Of a stretch of DNA of 9,593 bases, positions 1-5,775 are shown in pieces. A program made the position numbers and the translations under genes. Source of the stretch: an uncultured Oscillospiraceae bacterium (lineage in GTDB: Bacteria > Bacillota > Clostridia > Oscillospirales > Oscillospiraceae); the NCBI GenBank assembly GCA_959022875.1, contig CAUFAM010000025.1, positions 1 to 9,593 of the forward strand. The letters run 5' to 3'. The notes under the pieces were generated by a model. It was not told the DNA's origin and searched no databases. It saw only the letters and a program-made list of their open reading frames with translations. Positions within the stretch are counted from its first letter, which is position 1. The number at the start of each line of letters is the position of its first letter.

Positions 1-706
1 CATTGAGATCTCCTCCTGGGGCCAGGACTTCCGGGACGGCACGGGCTTTATCGATCTGGTGGAGGCGGTGTGCGCCTCCGCCCCCGGCTGCCGGGTGCGC
101 CTGGGCTCCCTGGAGCCCCGTACCATTACCGAGGACTTCTGCACCCGGGCCTCTCAGCTCACAAACCTCTGCCCCCACTTCCACCTGTCCATGCAGAGCG
201 GCTGCGACGCCACTCTGAAGCGGATGAATCGGAAGTACGATACCGAGCGCTACTACGAGAGCGTCACTCTCCTGCGCCGGTATTTTGATGCCCCCGCCAT
301 CACCACCGACCTTATTGTGGGCTTTCCCGGGGAGACGGAGGAGGAGTTTGCCCAGACCCTGGACTTTATCCAGAAGTGCGCCTTCTCCGCCATGCACATC
401 TTCCCCTACTCCAAGCGCCCGGGCACCCCGGCGGCCAAAATGCCCGGCCAGGTGCTCAAGGCCGTGAAGGAGGAGCGCGCCCACCGTGCCGCCCAGGTGG
501 CCCAGGCCATGGAGCAGGCCTATCTGGAGCAATTTGTGGGCCGGACGCTGGAGGTTCTCTTTGAACAGCAGCGGGACGGAGCCTGGCGTGGCTACACCAC
601 CCGGTACACCGAGGTGGCGGTGGAGAGCGGAGAAAATCTCCACAATCAGCTGCGAAATGTGGACATTTCCGGGGTGGATGGAGGCTGTCTCCGGGGAAAT
701 TTATAA
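1..706 (+). CDS. mtaB: tRNA N6-threonylcarbamoyladenosine (t6A37) methylthiotransferase MtaB, 3' part
   Basis: MtaB-type radical-SAM methylthiotransferase, which converts t6A37 to ms2t6A in tRNAs reading ANN codons. The gene runs in from the left edge; reading frame 2 is open from the first bases, so about 234 C-terminal residues are visible and the internal ATG at 59 is not the start. Missing are the N-terminal UPF0004 domain and the CxxxCxxC radical-SAM cluster motif. Visible landmarks are the late radical-SAM motifs TTDLIVGFPGETEEEF and HIFPYSKRPGTPAA, the latter characteristic of MtaB/YqeV rather than MiaB or RimO. The last ~60 residues, from about VGRTLEVLFEQ, look like a TRAM RNA-binding domain. 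The stop is TAA at 704-706. Downstream is a separate promoter, so the next gene need not depend on read-through. The subfamily call is by motif recognition. Confidence 0.9.
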   Translation, partial: IEISSWGQDFRDGTGFIDLVEAVCASAPGCRVRLGSLEPRTITEDFCTRASQLTNLCPHFHLSMQSGCDATLKRMNRKYDTERYYESVTLLRRYFDAPAITTDLIVGFPGETEEEFAQTLDFIQKCAFSAMHIFPYSKRPGTPAAKMPGQVLKAVKEERAHRAAQVAQAMEQAYLEQFVGRTLEVLFEQQRDGAWRGYTTRYTEVAVESGENLHNQLRNVDISGVDGGCLRGNL

Positions 707-723
707 AAATTTTCCACAGGGGA

Positions 724-752
724 TGGAAACCCTGTCCACAGGGTGCTATAAT
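724..752 (+). promoter_or_regulatory. sigmaA promoter for the CofE-like gene
   Basis: A perfect -10 TATAAT at 747-752 is preceded directly by TGC (extended -10). It sits 17 bases from a -35-like TGGAAA at 724-729, which matches 4 of 6 consensus positions. Transcription would begin near 759, giving a leader of about 57 bases to the ATG at 816. Two direct copies of CCACAGGG (714-721 and 736-743) flank the -35, and an ACAGGG/CCCTGT inverted pair (716-721/730-735) overlaps it, so a binding protein here is possible. Confidence 0.75.
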
Positions 753-815
753 GAGCCCGCATTGGACAAACTGAACCGGGGCAATATGCGCCCCGTCGAG
801 AGGAGAAACTAGATC

Positions 816-1520
816 ATGCCCGAGCACGAGAATTATTCCGCCAATCCCGGAAAAAACCTGGTCCGCACCGTGGATGGGGTGGACTATCTGCGCATCCCGG
901 TGAAAACCCACCTCATCACCAAGGACGATAACATGGTGGATGTGGTCAACAAGTACCCTAAGGACAAGATGCAGCCTGGGGACATCCTGTTCATCTCTGA
1001 AAAAGCGGTAGCCTGCACCCAGAGCCGGGCCATTCCCATGGAGGATATTAAACCCCGGAAGCTGGCTGTCACCCTCAGCCGCTATGTGACCAAGACCCCC
1101 GCAGGCATTGGCCTGGGCATCCCTGAGACCATGGAGATGGCCCTTCAGGAGTGCGGCACCCCCCGGATTCTCTTTGCCGCTTTCTGCAGCGTCATCGGCA
1201 AGATTCTGCACCAGAAGGGCTGGTTCTACATTGTGGCCGGCCCCAAGGCCCGGGGCATTGATGGCCCCACCGAGGGCACCATCCCCCCCTATGACCACTA
1301 TGTGGTGCTCACCCCCGCCGACCCCATGGGCACCTCCAAAAAGCTGGCCCAGGCCCTGGGCCACCCGGTGGCCATTGTGGACATCAACGACTTGGGTGCC
1401 AACATCCTGGGCTTCTCCGAAAAGTCTCCCTCCATGGACTTTCTGGCCAAGGCCCTGGGGGACAACCCTCTGGGCCAGGGGGAGGAATGCACCCCCATGG
1501 GCATTCTCCGCAAGGCTTAA
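816..1520 (+). CDS. Coenzyme F420-0:L-glutamate ligase (CofE)-like protein
   Basis: 234-residue soluble protein of the CofE/F420-0:gamma-glutamyl ligase family (PF01996-like). Characterised members use GTP to add glutamate to F420-0. Recognised from the overall pattern: an N-terminal strand YLRIPVKTHLI, the QPGDILFISEKAVACTQSRAI segment (usual position of the nucleotide/metal-binding loop of the family), GIGLGIPETMEMAL, a middle FAAFCSVIGKILHQKGWFYIVAG, and a glycine/aspartate-rich C-terminal half with AIVDINDLGANILG. Length is close to the ~250 residues of CofE. The ATG at 816 has AGGAG at 801-805, 10 bases upstream. No F420 pathway gene is nearby and gut Firmicutes of this type are not known F420 producers, so the substrate is unknown; a different amino-acid ligation is possible. 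It is a single-gene unit with its own promoter and terminator. Confidence 0.75.
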   Translation: MPEHENYSANPGKNLVRTVDGVDYLRIPVKTHLITKDDNMVDVVNKYPKDKMQPGDILFISEKAVACTQSRAIPMEDIKPRKLAVTLSRYVTKTPAGIGLGIPETMEMALQECGTPRILFAAFCSVIGKILHQKGWFYIVAGPKARGIDGPTEGTIPPYDHYVVLTPADPMGTSKKLAQALGHPVAIVDINDLGANILGFSEKSPSMDFLAKALGDNPLGQGEECTPMGILRKA

Positions 1521-1530
1521 AAAACCACAA

Positions 1531-1564
1531 AAAACGTCCGGCTTTTGGAAAGCCGGACGTTTTT
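1531..1564. terminator. Bidirectional terminator between the convergent cofE-like and prolyl-tRNA editing genes
   Basis: A perfect 12-bp stem (1534-1545 with 1549-1560) closes a 3-base TGG loop. It is flanked by an A run on the left and TTTT on the right, which extend the pairing to 15 bp. The U-tract exists in both directions, so it can stop transcripts of the plus-strand gene ending at 1520 and the minus-strand gene ending at 1566. Confidence 0.93.
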
Positions 1565-1565
1565 C

Positions 1566-2123
1566 TTATTCCTCGTTTCTGGGATCGGGCAGGTCGATGT
1601 AAATGGGCTCGTGGCCGGTGGAGGAGACAAACTTCAGCATGTCCTCCCGCTTCAGGCGCAGGGTAGAGGTGGAGATGCCAGAGTGGCCGCTGATGTATGC
1701 ATCGGCCATCAGCTCCCGGTCGATAACCAGCTGTACCTGGTGTTCCTTGTCAAAGAGCAGCTCCATGGCGGACACGGAGCCTGGAACCGTCTGCAGCAGC
1801 TGTGCCATGTGCCCGTCGTCGGCAAAGGACAGCCGGGAACAGCCCAGCTGGGCGGAGAGGTACTTGGTCTTGAAGGGCTTGTCTCCGGGCATCATCAGCA
1901 GATAAAACTCCGTCTGCTGGCGGTTGCAGAGAAACAGGTTCTTGCAGATCTTTGCCCCTAAAATCTCTTCCACCTGGTGGCAGATCTCAATGGTATCGGC
2001 GTGGTCATGATCCACCCGGACATAGGGGAGGTTCAGCTCCTCCAGCCGGTCGTAGATGGCCAGCTCCTGGGGGATGCGCTCGTCGGTGGGCCGGGTGGTA
2101 TAAAGGGTAGGGTCAATGTACAT
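1566..2123 (-). CDS. Prolyl-tRNA editing (YbaK/ProX, PrdX-like) deacylase
   Basis: 185 residues, a stand-alone YbaK/ProX-type domain related to the INS editing domain of prolyl-tRNA synthetase and clostridial PrdX. Such proteins hydrolyse mischarged tRNA, typically Ala-tRNA(Pro). Family signs are the N-terminal YVRVDHDHADTIE, the KNLFLCNRQ segment with the conserved lysine, KTKYLSAQLGCSRLSF, GSVSAMELLFD (the usual position of the GxVSP loop, here with Ala instead of Pro), and HSGISTSTLRL with the conserved histidine near the active site. ATG at 2121-2123 is preceded by AGGAAG with 7 bases of spacing. It is monocistronic, with a divergent promoter upstream and a shared terminator downstream. 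No selenocysteine or proline-reductase gene is nearby, so a role in proline reduction is not implied. Exact tRNA specificity cannot be read from sequence. Confidence 0.85.
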   Translation of the reverse strand: MYIDPTLYTTRPTDERIPQELAIYDRLEELNLPYVRVDHDHADTIEICHQVEEILGAKICKNLFLCNRQQTEFYLLMMPGDKPFKTKYLSAQLGCSRLSFADDGHMAQLLQTVPGSVSAMELLFDKEHQVQLVIDRELMADAYISGHSGISTSTLRLKREDMLKFVSSTGHEPIYIDLPDPRNEE

Positions 2124-2155
2124 CTCTGCGCTTCCTTTCCAAATCTTTGTCCCCC

Positions 2156-2184
2156 ATCATAGCACACCCCCCGGTTTTGAGCAA
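2156..2184 (-). promoter_or_regulatory. sigmaA promoter for the prolyl-tRNA editing gene
   Basis: On the minus strand, TTGCTC (2179-2184) and TATGAT (2156-2161) are separated by 17 bases. TGC immediately precedes the -10, giving an extended -10. The predicted start near 2149 leaves a short leader of about 26 bases to the ATG at 2123. Confidence 0.7.
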
Positions 2185-2191
2185 GTGCCCC

Positions 2192-2219
2192 TTGTCATTT
2201 GGGGCCGCTGTGATACAAT
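2192..2219 (+). promoter_or_regulatory. sigmaA promoter for corA
   Basis: TTGTCA (2192-2197) and TACAAT (2214-2219) are separated by 16 bases, with TGA directly before the -10. Transcription from about 2226 gives a leader of only ~42 bases, too short for a magnesium (M-box) riboswitch. Its -35 lies just 7 bases from the -35 of the divergent promoter, so the two face away from a common centre. Confidence 0.7.
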
Positions 2220-2267
2220 AAATGGGAACGTTTCTGTAACAAACCTTCCAGGGAGGTTATCTGTCCT

Positions 2268-3185
2268 ATGGAGACCTATCTGCTGGGCCCCACTCTGGAG
2301 CCCCTTGTCCGCTGCGCCGGGCCAGAGGAATGCACCCTCACCCTTCTGGCCAGCGAGGAGCTCTCCCACACGTCCACGCTGCCCGGACTGGAGACTGTTC
2401 TCCACCACACCCCCTCCGCCCGGGACGCCCGGGTGTGCAAGGCGGAAATGCGGGGGGACTGCCTGTGCGGCACCGTCGTTACCCCTCGAACCACCAAGGA
2501 CGGCCAGCCCATTGCCTTTGGCTACCTGCTCACCCAGCGCCGCATGGTTCTGTGTGACGACTGCGGCGCCGCCCGCTCCCTCATCGCCCGACTGGCAAAA
2601 GAAAAGCGCTGGCGGGAAAATGGGCCGGGCCGGATCTTCTATGAGCTGCTGGAGCTGCTCATTGCAAAGGACCACCACCATCTGGAGGAGCTGGAGGACC
2701 AGCTCAGCCAGCTGGAAGATCAAATTCTGGACGGCACTCCGGACAATTTCAGCGCCCCTATCACCGCCCTGCGCAAAGAGGCGATGAACTGGTACCGCTA
2801 CCACTCCCAGCTGGGGGATATGGTCTGTGAGCTGGAGGATGACGAGAGCGGCTTTTTCTCCCAACCGGAGCAGCGGCTGTTCCATCTGGCCGCCAAGCGT
2901 CTGGGCCGCCTGCGAGACGAGGATCAGCTGCTGCGGGAATATTGCCTCCAGGTGCGGGAGCTCTTTCAAGCCCAGGTGGACTTCCGGCAAAACCGCATCA
3001 TGCAGATCCTCACCGTGGTCACTACCCTGTGCCTGCCCCTGTCCCTGGTGGCCGGCTGGTACGGAATGAACTTTGTGGGCATGCCCGAGCTGGGTTGGAA
3101 ATATGGCTACCCCGCGGTCATCGCCGTGAGTGTGCTCATTGTGGTGGTGTGCCTTTGGATTATGAAAAAGAAAAAATTCTGGTAA
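2268..3185 (+). CDS. corA: CorA-family divalent metal (Mg2+/Co2+) transporter
   Basis: 305-residue inner-membrane channel subunit of the CorA family, which forms pentamers passing Mg2+, Co2+ or related ions. Layout: an N-terminal cytoplasmic domain (about 1-120), a long helical region rich in Leu, Glu and Gln (about 120-245, with HHHLEELEDQLSQLEDQI as a clear coiled segment), TM1 about 247-265, the signature GMN at 266-268 in WYGMNF, a short external loop MPELGWKYGYP, and TM2 about 281-300. The tail is Lys-rich (KKKK before the end), as expected for the cytoplasmic side. The cysteine-bearing CKAEMRGDCLCG and LCDDCGA stretches of the N-domain are unusual and could mark a clade-specific metal or redox feature. 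ATG at 2268 has GGGAGG at 2251-2256. It is monocistronic; the transported ion cannot be deduced. Confidence 0.93.
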   Translation: METYLLGPTLEPLVRCAGPEECTLTLLASEELSHTSTLPGLETVLHHTPSARDARVCKAEMRGDCLCGTVVTPRTTKDGQPIAFGYLLTQRRMVLCDDCGAARSLIARLAKEKRWRENGPGRIFYELLELLIAKDHHHLEELEDQLSQLEDQILDGTPDNFSAPITALRKEAMNWYRYHSQLGDMVCELEDDESGFFSQPEQRLFHLAAKRLGRLRDEDQLLREYCLQVRELFQAQVDFRQNRIMQILTVVTTLCLPLSLVAGWYGMNFVGMPELGWKYGYPAVIAVSVLIVVVCLWIMKKKKFW

Positions 3186-3186
3186 A

Positions 3187-3217
3187 AAAATCCGCCCGAT
3201 TAAATCGGGCGGATTTT
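3187..3217. terminator. Bidirectional terminator between corA and the UPF0210 gene
   Basis: A perfect 14-bp stem (3187-3200 with 3204-3217) closes a TAA loop. A run of A on the left and TTTT on the right give a U-tract in either direction. It separates the corA stop (3185) from the minus-strand UPF0210 stop (3229). Confidence 0.93.
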
Positions 3218-3228
3218 CCTATTAAAAC

Positions 3229-4587
3229 TTAGTTTTTCAGGCTCTGCATGGGGGCCGGGATGCGGCCGCCGCGGGCGACGAAGTCCGCCGCAGAGAAGGG
3301 GTGGACGCGCTGCACCGGGGCAGAGCCCAGAAGCCCTCCAAACTCCACCGTGTCGCCCACCTTACAGCCGGGTGCGGGGATAATACGCACAGCGGTGGTC
3401 TTGGAGTTGACCATGCCGATGGCCGCCTCGTCGGCGATGATGGCCGAGAGGGTCTCGGCAGTGGTGTCGCCGGGGACGGCGATCATGTCAAGGCCCACGG
3501 AGCACACGCAGGTCATGGCCTCCAGCTTGTCCAGGGTCAGGGCCCCGGAGGCGGCAGCGGCAATCATGCCCTCATCCTCGCTGACGGGGATAAAGGCGCC
3601 GCTGAGGCCGCCCACATGGGAGGAGGCCATGACGCCGCCCTTCTTCACCGCGTCGTTCAGCAGGGCCAGGGCGGCGGTGGTACCGTGGGTACCGCACACC
3701 TCCAGGCCCATCTCCTCCAGAATCCGGGCCACGCTGTCGCCAATGGCGGGGGAGGGGGCCAGGCTCAAATCCACAATGCCGAAGGGGGTATCCAGGCGGC
3801 GGGAGGCCTCCTGGGCCACCAGCTGACCCATACGGGTAATGCGGAAGGCGGTCTTCTTAATGGTCTCGGCCACCACGTCAAAGCTCTGGCCCTTCACGGC
3901 CTTCAGGGCGTGGTGGACCACACCCGGGCCGGAGACGCCCACATTGATGACCCGCTCGGGCTCACCTACACCGTGGAAGGCGCCGGCCATAAAGGGGTTA
4001 TCCTCCACGGCGTTGCAGAACACCACCAGCTTGGCGCAGCCAAAGCCGCCCTTGTCGGCGGTGGCCTGGGCCAGGTCCTTGATGGTGCGGCCCATGAGGG
4101 CCACGGCGTCCATGTCAATGCCCGCCTTGGTGGAGCCCACGTTGACGCTGGAGCATACGATGTCAGTGGTGGACAGGGCCTCGGGGATGGAGTTAATCAA
4201 AATCCGGTCGGCCTTGGTCATGCCCTTCTGCACCAGGGCGGAGAAGCCGCCGATGAAGTTGACACCGGTGGTCTTGGCCGCCCGGTCCATGGCCTGGGCA
4301 AAGGGAGTGTAGTTGTCGGTCTCCGACGCGGCGGCCACCAGGGCGATGGGGGTGACGGAGATGCGCTTATTCACAATGGGGATGCCAAATTCCTTCTCAA
4401 TGGCTTCTCCCGTGGCCACCAGATTCTCCGCATAGCGGGTAATCTTGTCATAGACCTTGTCACAGGCCACCTTCACGTCGCTGTGGGCACAGGAGAGCAG
4501 GGAAATTCCCATGGTAATGGTACGCACATCCAGATGCTGCTGGTCAATCATCTGGATGGTCTGCATAATTTCACTTTGGTTGAGCAT
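3229..4587 (-). CDS. UPF0210 / DUF711 'PFL family' protein
   Basis: 452-residue soluble protein of the UPF0210 (DUF711) family, called 'PFL family' in databases because of a remote relation to the pyruvate formate-lyase fold. Recognised from the N-terminal EIMQTIQMIDQQHLDVRTITMGISLLSC, SVNVGSTKAGIDMDAV, GVSGPGVVHHAL, and the C-terminal ARGGRIPAPMQSLKN. It has no RVSGYA glycyl-radical motif and no CC pair, so it is not a formate-lyase. The frame is open to 4626, but the chosen start is the ATG at 4585-4587: an exact AGGAGG at 4594-4599 sits 6 bases upstream and the protein then begins MLNQSEIM, as is usual for the family. It follows the ACT-domain gene; this UPF0237-UPF0210 order is conserved in many Firmicutes (for example Streptococcus pneumoniae SP0238-SP0239). 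Biochemical function is not established. Confidence 0.9.
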   Translation of the reverse strand: MLNQSEIMQTIQMIDQQHLDVRTITMGISLLSCAHSDVKVACDKVYDKITRYAENLVATGEAIEKEFGIPIVNKRISVTPIALVAAASETDNYTPFAQAMDRAAKTTGVNFIGGFSALVQKGMTKADRILINSIPEALSTTDIVCSSVNVGSTKAGIDMDAVALMGRTIKDLAQATADKGGFGCAKLVVFCNAVEDNPFMAGAFHGVGEPERVINVGVSGPGVVHHALKAVKGQSFDVVAETIKKTAFRITRMGQLVAQEASRRLDTPFGIVDLSLAPSPAIGDSVARILEEMGLEVCGTHGTTAALALLNDAVKKGGVMASSHVGGLSGAFIPVSEDEGMIAAAASGALTLDKLEAMTCVCSVGLDMIAVPGDTTAETLSAIIADEAAIGMVNSKTTAVRIIPAPGCKVGDTVEFGGLLGSAPVQRVHPFSAADFVARGGRIPAPMQSLKN

Positions 4588-4746
4588 AGTCGTCCTCCTA
4601 AAAAGGTGGTATATGTCTGATGTCACGCTGCGGCGGCTGCGCGACGCGCGGCTTCCCTCCGCCTCGGGCTCGAAACAGCTGTCTCCGACGGCTTGGTTTC
4701 GCGTCCTCGCTCCGGTCCATCCGCGCTGCTCCGCACGCCTCCGCGC
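4588..4746 (-). repeat. GC-rich structured spacer, possible dispersed element or RNA
   Basis: The 159 bases between the ACT-domain stop and the UPF0210 ribosome binding site are much richer in G+C than the rest, except the last ~35 next to the RBS. A strong hairpin lies at 4671-4701: CGAAAC/GTTTCG outside, AGCTGTC/GACGGCT inside with one G-U pair, loop TCC and a 2-base bulge. On the minus strand GCGGA recurs three times at exactly 10-base steps (4720-4744), and a GCGCG-n-CGCGC palindrome lies at 4639-4649. No convincing protein is encoded; the minus-strand reading through it is an out-of-frame shadow of the ACT gene. It resembles a dispersed intergenic repeat, but no second copy exists in this window to prove that. 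Confidence 0.45.
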
Positions 4747-5016
4747 TTAGATTCGATGCATGGCGTTAAAGATGTCCTCCCGCTGGATGCGGATGGACAG
4801 CTCCTGCTCCTTGCCGGCTTTGTCCAGAAGGTCGGCCATCTCCCCGATGGATTCCTTGCAGGCGGAGGTGTCCACCAGCATAACCATGGTGAAGTACTCC
4901 TGCAAAACGGTCTGGCTGATGTCCAGAATGTTGATGTTGTGCTGGGCCAGCAGGGAACACACGGCGGCGGTAATGCCCACCCGGTCCTTGCCGATGACAG
5001 TGACAATGGCTTTCAT
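4747..5016 (-). CDS. UPF0237 ACT-domain protein
   Basis: 89-residue protein that is a single extended ACT domain of the UPF0237 type (GcvR-related). ACT domains bind small ligands, often amino acids, and act as sensors. The N-terminus MKAIVTVIGKDRVGITAAVC, then LLAQHNINILDISQTVLQ and FTMVMLVD, are typical of the family; the C-terminal third is SIRIQREDIFNAMHRI. The frame is open to 5040, but the ATG at 5014-5016 fits the family's usual N-terminus and has AAAGGA at 5025-5030, 8 bases upstream; ORFs starting earlier add MKQERIGI, which is mostly that Shine-Dalgarno. It lies 53 bases after yfbR, so co-transcription is likely, though a TATTAT at 5057-5062 could be a weak internal -10. Its partner is the UPF0210 protein downstream; together they may form a ligand-sensing pair of unknown function. 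Confidence 0.9.
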   Translation of the reverse strand: MKAIVTVIGKDRVGITAAVCSLLAQHNINILDISQTVLQEYFTMVMLVDTSACKESIGEMADLLDKAGKEQELSIRIQREDIFNAMHRI

Positions 5017-5069
5017 AATTCCAATCCTTTCCTGTTTCATATTAAGTGCTTTTCACATAATACAATCGC

Positions 5070-5645
5070 TTACGACAGCTCGTCCAGGGTCAGCGCAAAG
5101 CCGTCCAGGAAGTGCTCCATGAAATATTGCAGGGCAGGCACCGGACTCTGGCACAGGGCGGCATAGGTCTGCTCCTTGGCCTTTTTGAACTCGTCGTTGC
5201 CCGCCTTGACCTCCTCCACGCACTTGAGATAGGCCGAGAGCTTGTCCGCCGCCTTCACCAAGGCCCGGATCTCCGGGTCGGGGATGGTAATGGCCGCGTC
5301 AAAATCGCCCCGCAGGTCCTCCGGCAGCATGGACAGCAGTTTCTGCTCCGCCACCGCCTCCACCTGCTTGTAGGCGCTCTGGATGTCTGGGTTATCATAC
5401 TTAATGGGGGTAGGCATGTCTCCAGTGAGGATCTCACTGGCATCGTGGTAGAGGGCGGCCACCGCTACGGCTCCGGGGTCGACGTGTCCGCCAAAATAAC
5501 GGTTTTCAATGACCGCCAGGGCGTGGGCCAGGACGGCTACCATGTGGGAATGCTCCTGGATATTTTCCAGTTGGGTGTTGCGCATAAGGCCCCAGCGGTT
5601 GATGTAGCGCATGCGGGCAATCATGGGGAAAAAATAGCCGCCCAA
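5070..5645 (-). CDS. yfbR: YfbR-like HD-domain 5'-deoxynucleotidase
   Basis: 191-residue cytosolic metal-dependent phosphohydrolase of the YfbR group. E. coli YfbR removes the 5'-phosphate from deoxyribonucleoside monophosphates. The match spans the whole protein: NRWGLMRN (substrate residues R17 W18), EHS with H32, the HD pair H67-D68 in YHDASEILTGDMPTPIKY with E71, and a distal D134 in AADKLSAYLKC, each offset by one to three from the E. coli positions. The C-terminus LTLDELS also fits. The start is TTG at 5643-5645, supported by AGGGAGG at 5654-5660 (8-base spacing) and by alignment length; the next Met (M8) would cut into the first helix. It has its own promoter, with the ACT and UPF0210 genes probably following on the same RNA. 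The likely role is dNMP turnover and nucleotide-pool balance. Confidence 0.92.
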   Translation of the reverse strand: MGGYFFPMIARMRYINRWGLMRNTQLENIQEHSHMVAVLAHALAVIENRYFGGHVDPGAVAVAALYHDASEILTGDMPTPIKYDNPDIQSAYKQVEAVAEQKLLSMLPEDLRGDFDAAITIPDPEIRALVKAADKLSAYLKCVEEVKAGNDEFKKAKEQTYAALCQSPVPALQYFMEHFLDGFALTLDELS

Positions 5646-5682
5646 GGCACCTGCCTCCCTTCTGCTTCAATCAATGTCAGAC

Positions 5683-5711
5683 ATTTTACCACAGGAATGT
5701 GGAGATGTAAA
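5683..5711 (-). promoter_or_regulatory. sigmaA promoter of yfbR with two embedded palindromes
   Basis: On the minus strand, TTTACA (5706-5711) and TAAAAT (5683-5688) are separated by exactly 17 bases, with TGG before the -10 (extended -10). The spacer contains the inverted repeat CCACA-GGAA-TGTGG (5689-5702). A second palindrome, AATGTC-A-GACATT (5673-5685), overlaps the -10 end and the predicted start site. Both are placed where a repressor would block polymerase. Confidence 0.8.
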
Positions 5712-5731
5712 CCTCCCCCCCGCAAAGAGAT

Positions 5732-5761
5732 GGGCCGGGACATTGCTCCATGTCCCGGCCC
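5732..5761 (-). terminator. Hairpin after pflB, probable terminator
   Basis: A perfect 12-bp stem (5732-5743 with 5750-5761, GGGCCGGGACAT arm) has a 6-base loop. It begins 14 bases past the pflB stop and ends before the yfbR promoter. The 3' flank on the minus strand is ATCTCTTTGC, a poor U-tract, so termination may be partial, or the hairpin may serve to protect the pfl mRNA 3' end. Confidence 0.65.
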
Positions 5762-5775
5762 GTGTTTTCTCACAA

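Noticed and set aside
456..1364. A 302-codon minus-strand frame across mtaB and the cofE-like gene
   Set aside because: It is antisense to two genes with clear family motifs and crosses their intergenic promoter.
2226..2267. Magnesium riboswitch in the corA leader
   Set aside because: The leader after the predicted start is only about 42 bases and shows no structured aptamer.
3301..4620. A 439-codon plus-strand open frame rich in Gly and His
   Set aside because: It is the antisense shadow of the UPF0210 gene. It has no recognisable domain and no ribosome binding site was seen that would support it.
4623..5006. A minus-strand 127-codon frame running through the ACT gene and the GC-rich spacer
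   Set aside because: It overlaps the well-supported ACT-domain gene in another frame, and its Arg/Ala-rich tail is what GC-rich noncoding DNA gives.
5732..5761. The 12-bp palindrome as a mobile-element end or MITE
   Set aside because: There is no flanking duplication or second copy in the window, and its position just after the pflB stop is explained by termination or mRNA 3' end formation.
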